A DNA stretch of 11,771 nt, taken from positions 1 through 11,771 of the forward strand of contig JAICKZ010000072.1 of NCBI GenBank assembly GCA_025927665.1. The letters are read 5' to 3'. This stretch comes from Steroidobacteraceae bacterium. Its GTDB lineage: Bacteria > Pseudomonadota > Gammaproteobacteria > Steroidobacterales > Steroidobacteraceae. Positions 6,397 through 11,771 of the stretch are shown here, piece after piece. The number at the start of each line of letters is the position of its first letter. Position 1 is the first letter of the stretch. The notes beneath the pieces are model-generated. The model saw nothing but the letters and a program-made list of their open reading frames with translations, ran no database searches and was not told where the DNA came from. The position numbers and the translations under genes were made by a program.

Positions 6397-6416
6397 ATGC
6401 GCTTTGCGTAGCGCAC
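6397..6416 (-). other. Hairpin just downstream of the thiolase stop
   Basis: On the minus strand GTGCGCT (6416-6410) pairs with AGCGCAT (6403-6397) across a six-base loop, giving seven pairs including one G-T, starting 23 bases after the thiolase stop. It is followed by a T-containing but not T-rich stretch, so it is a weak terminator at best. It may act together with the REP-like pair next to it. Confidence 0.35.
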
Positions 6417-6439
6417 CTACACAATGAAGTAAGCGCCGA

Positions 6440-7726
6440 TCAAGCCTTCTCCAGTATTGCGGTCACGCCCATGCCGCCTGCAGTACATACTGATATCAAT
6501 CCACGTTTGGCATTGCGCGTAGCAAGCAACTTTGCCAATACAGCAATAATACGTGCACCGGTCGCAGCGAAGGGATGACCCACCGCAATACTGCTGCCGA
6601 TGACATTCAATTTATTGCGATCAATACTTCCAAGTGGCGCACTGAGTCCCAAATTATCACGACAGAATTCGGGAGATTCCCAAGCTTTTAATGTGCACAA
6701 CACTTGGGCTGCAAAGGCTTCGTGAATTTCGTACAGATCAAAATCTTGTAACGTTAAGCCTGCATCTTTAAGCATGCGCGGTACGGCATACGCTGGTGCC
6801 ATCAACAAACCTTCTTTATTAACGAAGTCCACTGCGGCAGCTTTGCCGTAAGTAAGATACGCAAGAATCGGCAAGTTGCGTGCTTTGGCCCAAGCTTCGC
6901 TGGCAAGCAATACGGCAGCAGCGCCATCTGTAAGTGGGGTGGAATTACCTGCGGTTAATGTGCCCGCGCCACTGAAATCAAATACAGGCTTCAGCTTGGC
7001 TAATTTTTCCATACTGCTGTCACGACGTAGATTGTTATCAACGGTGAGTCCACCAAAAGGCACAATCAAATCATTCATAAATCCACTGTCGTAAGCAGCA
7101 GCGGCTTTTTGATGACTCTGCATTGCGAGCAGATCCTGATCTTCGCGTTTAATATGCCAACGCTTAGCCATTTGCTCGCAGCTTTGGCCCATTGATAAAC
7201 CTGTGCGTGGTTCTGTCACGCCCGGTGTTACTGGCTTGAAATGTTTCGGACGTAAACCGAACCATGGCGAAAGTTTTTCCATGAAAGAACGACCGCGTGC
7301 ACTCTTCAACAACAATTGCTGATAGCTGCGTGGATACACAATCGGTACGTCGCTCGCAGAATCCACACCGGCAGCAATGCCTGAATCAATTTGTCCCAAT
7401 GCGATTTTGGCGCCAATCAAAATTGCATTTTCCAAACTAGTACCGCAGGCTCGTTGCAAATCAAAAGCGGGTGTTTCGGGCGCAAGTCCGCTTGATAAGG
7501 CCGCTTCGCGAGTCAAATTGAAATCGCGAGAATGTTTCATCACCGCACCACCGGCGACTTCACCGAGCGTTACTCCCTGAAGTTGATAGCGATCGACCAC
7601 GGCTTTTAATGCAGCGGTAAGCAAATCTTGATTAGTATATTGAGCGTACGCACCCATGGCGCGCGCAAAAGGTATGCGCAAGCCACCAACAATTGCAACA
7701 CGATGAACAGTAGGGCCGATCAGCAT
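6440..7726 (-). CDS. Acetyl-CoA acyltransferase (thiolase, FadI-like)
   Basis: This thiolase-superfamily enzyme cleaves 3-ketoacyl-CoA with CoA, or condenses two acyl-CoA molecules, in the cytoplasm. Counting from the chosen ATG (428 residues), the nucleophile is Cys94 in LQRACGTSLENA. EIHEAFAAQ carries His335, GHPFAATG carries His384, and the second active-site Cys414 lies in CTAGGMG. All are intact. The length and the HEAFAAQ variant match the FadI-like branch (degradative thiolase of beta-oxidation) better than the shorter AtoB type. No fadJ or other beta-oxidation gene is adjacent. Start choice: the frame is open back to a TTG at 7747, but AAGGAG lies six bases before the ATG at 7726, so 7726 is the real start. 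Downstream lie a hairpin and REP-like repeats. Confidence 0.92.
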   Translation of the reverse strand: MLIGPTVHRVAIVGGLRIPFARAMGAYAQYTNQDLLTAALKAVVDRYQLQGVTLGEVAGGAVMKHSRDFNLTREAALSSGLAPETPAFDLQRACGTSLENAILIGAKIALGQIDSGIAAGVDSASDVPIVYPRSYQQLLLKSARGRSFMEKLSPWFGLRPKHFKPVTPGVTEPRTGLSMGQSCEQMAKRWHIKREDQDLLAMQSHQKAAAAYDSGFMNDLIVPFGGLTVDNNLRRDSSMEKLAKLKPVFDFSGAGTLTAGNSTPLTDGAAAVLLASEAWAKARNLPILAYLTYGKAAAVDFVNKEGLLMAPAYAVPRMLKDAGLTLQDFDLYEIHEAFAAQVLCTLKAWESPEFCRDNLGLSAPLGSIDRNKLNVIGSSIAVGHPFAATGARIIAVLAKLLATRNAKRGLISVCTAGGMGVTAILEKA

Positions 7727-7810
7727 GAGAAGCTCCTTAACTATCAAGCGACATTGTTATTACACCAAGGCAGTTATTTATGAGAAAGCTTATTCTAATC
7801 TCCGTGCGTG

Positions 7811-7862
7811 CTGAGCTTGTCGAAGCATTCTGTTTCTTGAAGGAATCCTTCAACGGACTCAG
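7811..7862. repeat. REP-like inverted pair upstream of gshA
   Basis: CTGAGCTTGTCGAAGCATTC (7811-7830) faces an inverted, diverged copy at 7843-7862, with 15 of 20 positions identical plus two G-T pairs when folded. A 12-base loop separates them. The first copy shares TGAGCTTGTCGAA with the element at 6355-6380. It sits between the divergent thiolase and gshA genes, about 85 bases from the thiolase start and 230 from the gshA start. Confidence 0.7.
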
Positions 7863-7959
7863 GATGAGCGGAAATTGATTACCAATTGAAACTATAAAGT
7901 ATCAATGTATCAAAACTGTTAGCTAAACGCTGAATCAGCTATACCGACTGTAATCTTTT

Positions 7960-7973
7960 CGTCATTAATGACG
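7960..7973. promoter_or_regulatory. 14-bp perfect palindrome in the thiolase-gshA divergent region
   Basis: CGTCATTAATGACG is perfectly palindromic with an AT centre, like many regulator sites, and lies 131 bases before the gshA GTG. A 14-base palindrome is expected nearly once by chance in this window, so only its intergenic position supports a regulatory role. No good sigma-70 promoter could be fixed in this gap. Confidence 0.3.
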
Positions 7974-8015
7974 CCAGTTTTTCACATTCCAATCTGCACA
8001 AATAGTGATGTAGTT

Positions 8016-8087
8016 ATGACCGACGCTTACTTGACCAGTCCATATGCATCCGCAACACTGCCGCCCCCGCTATTAAGCAACTGGTGA
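8016..8087 (+). other. 23-codon upstream ORF with Pro-Pro-Pro, ending next to gshA
   Basis: ATG at 8016 opens a frame of 23 codons. It reads MTDAYLTSPYASAT, then LPPPLLSNW, then TGA at 8085-8087, three bases before the gshA GTG. Three consecutive prolines (CCG CCC CCG) are the classic sequence at which ribosomes pause without EF-P. Since gshA lacks a strong Shine-Dalgarno sequence, the upstream ORF might feed ribosomes onto it by termination-reinitiation. The ORF itself has only a weak ribosome binding site (GTGATG). It might also be chance. Confidence 0.35.
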
Positions 8088-8090
8088 AAT

Positions 8091-9686
8091 GTGACTCGTG
8101 GCATCGACCAAACGTTTGAACGTCGCCTCGCCGGACTGGTGAACAGCCGCGAGCAGGGCGTGCTTAACGGCGGCCGTAAAGGAATCGAAAAAGAATCTTT
8201 GCGCGTCACACCGGAGGGTCGATTGGCGCAGACCATGCACCCGCAAGCATTGGGATCCACACTGACCAATGAGCACATCACCACCGATTATTCTGAAGCT
8301 TTAATAGAACTCGTCACGCCAACGTTCAAAGAGTCGTGGGAGCTATTGCAATTTTTATGCGACCTACATCAATTCGTGTATCGCCATATTGGCGATGAAT
8401 TGTTGTGGGCGACCAGCATGCCCACCGATATCAAAAATGATGCAGAGATTCCCATCGCGCGTTTTGGGCGTTCGAATATCGGTCAGATGAAAGAAGTGTA
8501 TCGATTGGGTTTGGGTCATCGTTATGGACGTATGATGCAGGCCATTTCGGGTGTGCATTTCAACTATTCATTTCCCGAACACTTTTGGCCAGTGCTGGCC
8601 GAATTGCATAAGACCAAGGACGATCAAGCATTTCGTTCCGATCGCTATTTTGCGTTGCTACGAAACTATCGCCGCTATGGCTGGCTGATACTGTATTTGT
8701 TTGGCAATTCACCCTGTGTAAGCGATTCGTTCATTACTAATCTTGGCCGCGAACATACACTCAAACGATTTACTCGCGATACTTGGTATGAACCTTATGC
8801 CACTTCACTACGTATGAGTGATTTAGGTTATCGCAATAAAAATCAGGCCACTGTCAATATTTCCGTTAATAACATTGATGATTATGTCCGCGATTTGTCG
8901 CGCTTAATTACGGTGCCAAGCGCAGAGTATCAACGCATCGGTGTGAAGGTTGATGGCAAGTACAAGCAGTTAAACGCCAATTTGTTGCAAATCGAAAATG
9001 AGTATTACAGCTTCATTCGACCTAAGCGTGTCGTACGCAGTGGCGAGCGTCCCACTCAAGCATTAAAGCGCGCGGGTGTTGAATATGTAGAAGTGCGGGC
9101 ACTTGATGTCAGTGCTTTTGACCCCGTTGGCGTGAATCAACATAAGCTGCGATTTCTCGAAGCTTTTCTCGCATTATGTGTGCTTAAAGAAAGTGCGCCA
9201 ATTGATTCCAAAGACGATGACATACTCGATGGGAATCATGTGTTGGTGGCGCATCGTGGTCGGGAGCTTGGCCTCAGTTTGAATCGTAATGGACGCGCTC
9301 TATCCATGTCAGAGTGGTCATTGGAATTACTCGATTCCATGCAGGGCATCTGTGAGTTGCTGGATAACAATGATAAACAAAAGCCTTACGCGGCAGCGCT
9401 CGAAATCCAGCGTGCCAAAGTCATCAATGTTGCTCTCACACCATCGGCGCGCACATTGGTGGAAATGAGTTCCAATGATCAATCCTTCACGGAATTTGCA
9501 CTGCATACATCAATATCGCACAAGGCGTACTTTCTCGATTTGTATCCACCTAATGAACATCGTTTAAACGAATTCAAAGCCGAGGCAGAAGCGTCATTGC
9601 GCCGTCGCGATGAAATTGAAGCTGCTGATAAAATCAATTTTGATGAGTTTTTAGTGCGCTATTTTGCATCTAATGATGCTGCATGA
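8091..9686 (+). CDS. gshA: Glutamate-cysteine ligase (first step of glutathione synthesis)
   Basis: This enzyme joins L-glutamate to L-cysteine using ATP to give gamma-glutamylcysteine. The 531-residue product is close to E. coli GshA (518) and of the same class. Family stretches seen are GIEKESLRV (31-39), LTNEHITTDYSEALIELVTP (58-77), SGVHFNYS (153-160), YATSLRMSDLGYRNKNQ, QLNANLLQIENEYYSFIRPKR and YVEVRALDVSAFDPVG. These build the ATP, metal and glutamate sites. The start is GTG at 8091; an in-frame TGA six bases upstream rules out any extension, and the family's N-terminal region begins within a few residues. The Shine-Dalgarno sequence is weak (TGGTGA), so translation may depend on the small upstream ORF. 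gshB is not in the window. A GGDEF gene follows after 96 bases on the same strand. Confidence 0.96.
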   Translation: MTRGIDQTFERRLAGLVNSREQGVLNGGRKGIEKESLRVTPEGRLAQTMHPQALGSTLTNEHITTDYSEALIELVTPTFKESWELLQFLCDLHQFVYRHIGDELLWATSMPTDIKNDAEIPIARFGRSNIGQMKEVYRLGLGHRYGRMMQAISGVHFNYSFPEHFWPVLAELHKTKDDQAFRSDRYFALLRNYRRYGWLILYLFGNSPCVSDSFITNLGREHTLKRFTRDTWYEPYATSLRMSDLGYRNKNQATVNISVNNIDDYVRDLSRLITVPSAEYQRIGVKVDGKYKQLNANLLQIENEYYSFIRPKRVVRSGERPTQALKRAGVEYVEVRALDVSAFDPVGVNQHKLRFLEAFLALCVLKESAPIDSKDDDILDGNHVLVAHRGRELGLSLNRNGRALSMSEWSLELLDSMQGICELLDNNDKQKPYAAALEIQRAKVINVALTPSARTLVEMSSNDQSFTEFALHTSISHKAYFLDLYPPNEHRLNEFKAEAEASLRRRDEIEAADKINFDEFLVRYFASNDAA

Positions 9687-9726
9687 TGTAGTTCACTGAC
9701 TTCCAGGTCTCGTTTGCCTAGAATGC

Positions 9727-9744
9727 GTGACATATAGAAGTCAC
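9727..9744. promoter_or_regulatory. Interrupted dyad before the GGDEF gene
   Basis: GTGAC (9727-9731) and GTCAC (9740-9744) form an inverted repeat with an eight-base AT-rich centre, 38 bases before the GGDEF start codon. It could be an operator, but five-base arms are weak evidence. No clear terminator for gshA is seen in the 96-base gap. Confidence 0.2.
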
Positions 9745-9782
9745 CGTATAGAAATTAACGAGTTCGCCAGACCGATAAATCG

Positions 9783-11009
9783 ATGTACATCTTGCCCAAC
9801 GATACTAATGCGCCGCAGCTGGATTCTGCCGCGGCCCGTCAATTCCGCCGAGGATTTCGCTGGTTGCGTTTCGCTGATAAAGCATTGGAAAGCGATTTTC
9901 GTCATCACCATCGTTTGAATGTTCGCAGTACCGTTGCGGTTCATTTATGGTTGGCCATTGTATTGCTGACCGGATTCATACTCATCAATCAACAAGTACT
10001 CAATCGCGAGCAAACCAAATCATTGTTGATATTGACCGCAATTGCGGTAGGCATTTTAACTCTCTGCGCAGTTGTCATCGTCTCGACGAAATATCAAAAA
10101 TATTATCATCGCTTTATACAATGGCTCGCACCGTTGTTTGGTTTGTGTGCAGTTGCTAATTCGTTTATCGATCGACCCTTTGTGGTTTCGCTGACACCCA
10201 CTATTGTGTTGGTCATCACGGGCATGTACTTGATGGCTGGCATGTTATTTGTTCCAGCGCTATGTGGTGGTGTTTTTGTGTTTATCGGTTATTGCGTGAC
10301 TGGACGATTCATGCAAGTTCCTACTTCAGAGTTATTTTATAACGCCACCGTATTAATCTCGACCAATGCCATTGCTGCAACAGCTTGTTTTACACTGGAG
10401 CGTCTGCGTCGCATTAATTTTTTGGAAGCAAGACTATTAGCTGAAATGGCTAATCGTGATGGTTTGACGGGCATTTACAATCGACGTGCATTCGATGAGC
10501 ATTTACAACGTGTGTGGCAAGTGGCGGTTCGCGAAGAAGTACCAGTGGCGTTACTATTAATCGATATTGACTGCTTCAAACTATACAATGATCACTATGG
10601 ACATCAAGCGGGCGATGAATGCTTGAAGAAAGTGGCCAACATCTTGTCAACCTTGGCGCGTAGACCATTGGATTTATCAGCGCGATACGGTGGCGAAGAA
10701 TTTGCGATGATTCTTTACGATGCACAGCGCGACTATGTTGAAGAGCTTACCCAAATTATTCGCAATGAACTACGCGAGCTCAATGTGTTACACGCAGCCT
10801 CTGAAATAGCCGAGTATTTGACTGTAAGTATCGGCGCTGCATGCATCACACCAGAGCTGCGGCGTTCGCCTGCAGGCTGGGTACAGCTGGCTGACCAAGC
10901 GTTGTACGAAGCAAAAGATACCGGTCGTAATCGCTGCATCATTATGGACAAGGAATATGCACAACTTGCAACCGGCCGCTATGGAATTGCCGACAAACAA
11001 ACCACCTAA
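9783..11009 (+). CDS. Membrane-bound diguanylate cyclase (GGDEF domain)
   Basis: The enzyme makes the second messenger c-di-GMP from two GTP. Residues 1-50 are cytoplasmic and basic. About five or six hydrophobic spans follow between 51 and 206 (clear ones near 51-70, 79-101, 134-158 and 187-205), forming a sensor region that I do not recognise as a named domain. A short helix (207-222) links to the GGDEF domain, which starts at MANRDGLTGIYNRRAF and ends near IIMDK (about 222-390). The active-site motif is GGEEF (303-307), a functional variant. LIDIDCFKLYNDHYGHQAGD holds the metal and substrate residues. The I-site R294-P-L-D297 lies five residues before the motif, so product inhibition is expected. 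Start: ATG at 9783 with no strong Shine-Dalgarno sequence; an in-frame TAA lies nine codons upstream. No EAL domain is present. Confidence 0.93.
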   Translation: MYILPNDTNAPQLDSAAARQFRRGFRWLRFADKALESDFRHHHRLNVRSTVAVHLWLAIVLLTGFILINQQVLNREQTKSLLILTAIAVGILTLCAVVIVSTKYQKYYHRFIQWLAPLFGLCAVANSFIDRPFVVSLTPTIVLVITGMYLMAGMLFVPALCGGVFVFIGYCVTGRFMQVPTSELFYNATVLISTNAIAATACFTLERLRRINFLEARLLAEMANRDGLTGIYNRRAFDEHLQRVWQVAVREEVPVALLLIDIDCFKLYNDHYGHQAGDECLKKVANILSTLARRPLDLSARYGGEEFAMILYDAQRDYVEELTQIIRNELRELNVLHAASEIAEYLTVSIGAACITPELRRSPAGWVQLADQALYEAKDTGRNRCIIMDKEYAQLATGRYGIADKQTT

Positions 11010-11134
11010 AAAAGTCGATCAAAAGGCTTTGATTTACGCTGGGCACTTATTTCCTTAGAATCACACATTGCTATCACGCAATTTTGTTTTGTTTGAAGCG
11101 CCATTGTTCGCCGGTTACAGGTTTGGAGATTGCA

Positions 11135-11771
11135 ATGAACAAAGATCGTTTAACGGTCCTCACCGCCATGATGGATCAGGCAGTGATTCCAGTTTTTTAT
11201 CATGCCGATGTTGAAGTGTGTTTAAAAGTTATTCAGGCTTGTGGAGATGGTGGCGCCAAGTGTATTGAATTTACCAATCGAGGTGACTTCGCTGCGCATG
11301 TGTTCTACGACGTCACACGTCATTTCGCCAAAGCGGATCCGAGCATCATCATGGGCGTGGGTTCAATTGTCGATGCGCCCACAGCAGGTATTTATATTGC
11401 CAATGGCGCAAAGTTTGTGGTGGGCCCGTTGCTTAATGCAGATGTTGCCAAGGTATGTAATCGTCGTTGTATTCCTTATAGCCCGGGTTGTGGTTCTGCC
11501 AGCGAAATTGGCTATGCACAGGAACTGGGATGTGAAATTGTTAAAGTATTTCCCGGTTCATCGGTTGGCGGACCTGAGTTTGTAAAAAATGTGTTGGGTC
11601 CAATGCCCTGGACTCGCATCATGCCAACTGGTGGTGTTGAACCGACTGAAGAATCTCTGCGTAAATGGTTTGGTGCTGGCATTGTTGCCTGTGGCATTGG
11701 CAGCAATCTCATTACTAAAGAGTTGTTACAAGCCAAAGATTACGCGGGCATTGAAAAGCGTGTTCGAGATA
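11135..11771 (+). CDS. KDPG/KHG aldolase family protein (C-terminal end cut by window edge)
   Basis: A class I aldolase that cleaves 2-keto-3-deoxy-6-phosphogluconate (Entner-Doudoroff) or 4-hydroxy-2-oxoglutarate to pyruvate plus an aldehyde. The 212 codons shown cover nearly the whole usual length of 210-220. Glu45 and Arg49 in IEFTNRGDF match the E. coli Eda catalytic pair. Lys137 in EIVKVFPG is the Schiff-base lysine. The phosphate-binding TGGV stretch lies at 165-168. GGAG-type ribosome binding site TTGGAG ends six bases before the ATG at 11135, so the start is firm. The insertion-free core with NRGDFA, VDAPTA, VGPLLN and CNRRCIPYSPGCGSASE resembles, from memory, the version common in Bacteroidota and marine gammaproteobacteria more than E. 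coli Eda. The substrate is uncertain without neighbours such as a kdgK or edd gene. Confidence 0.92.
   Translation, partial: MNKDRLTVLTAMMDQAVIPVFYHADVEVCLKVIQACGDGGAKCIEFTNRGDFAAHVFYDVTRHFAKADPSIIMGVGSIVDAPTAGIYIANGAKFVVGPLLNADVAKVCNRRCIPYSPGCGSASEIGYAQELGCEIVKVFPGSSVGGPEFVKNVLGPMPWTRIMPTGGVEPTEESLRKWFGAGIVACGIGSNLITKELLQAKDYAGIEKRVRD

Noticed and set aside
7727..7747. N-terminal extension of the thiolase to TTG at 7747
   Set aside because: The extension translates the Shine-Dalgarno sequence AAGGAG itself, which is ideally spaced from the ATG at 7726.
6286..7968. 13-base direct repeat TTTTCGTCATTAA at 6286-6298 and 7956-7968, flanking the thiolase gene
   Set aside because: About one such 13-base match is expected by chance in a window this size, and there are no other signs of a mobile unit.
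8027..8284. Two minus-strand ORFs (67 and 85 codons) over the start of gshA
   Set aside because: Both are shadows of the strongly supported gshA frame and have no recognisable product.
1..11771. tRNA genes, CRISPR arrays, insertion sequences
   Set aside because: No cloverleaf-like sequences, regularly spaced repeats or transposase-like proteins were found on either strand.

Overview
The window looks like chromosomal DNA of a gammaproteobacterium of moderate G+C (mid-40s % by eye). The proteobacterial (E. coli-type) glutamate-cysteine ligase, the YgiQ radical SAM protein and the FadI-like thiolase all point that way. I cannot name the genus. No tRNA, rRNA, CRISPR, transposase or integrase was seen.

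Layout. Positions 1-1768 (minus strand) hold most of ygiQ, cut off at its C-terminal end by the window edge. Positions 1769-2215 hold a compact non-coding or leader-like unit: a candidate -10, a 12-codon ORF rich in rare codons, and a strong intrinsic terminator on the plus strand. A second promoter then serves an unrecognised protein with three membrane spans (2216-3280). After a gene-poor 440 bases comes a serine hydrolase of the beta-lactamase/class C fold (3721-4827). Its reading frame seems to be broken near the C-terminus, because a plausible tail continues in another frame to 4972. A BrnT/BrnA toxin-antitoxin operon follows (5120-5619), with tandem palindromes placed over its promoter. 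Positions 2046-5730 therefore look like an accessory segment set between housekeeping genes.

From 5731 the content is more ordinary. It comprises a DoxX-family membrane protein (minus), an acetyl-CoA acyltransferase (minus), gshA (plus), a membrane-bound diguanylate cyclase with an intact I-site (plus), and the first 212 codons of a KDPG/KHG aldolase (plus, cut by the window end). REP-like inverted pairs built around TGAGCTTGTCGAA lie on both sides of the thiolase gene. A 23-codon ORF containing Pro-Pro-Pro ends three bases before the GTG start of gshA.

Functionally the genes do not form one pathway: radical SAM enzyme, toxin-antitoxin, fatty-acid/ketone thiolysis, glutathione synthesis, c-di-GMP synthesis and Entner-Doudoroff/hydroxyglutarate aldol cleavage. 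The points most worth a second look are the brnTA control region, the terminator-linked minigene near 1900-2045, the broken hydrolase tail, the unknown three-span protein and the gshA upstream ORF.
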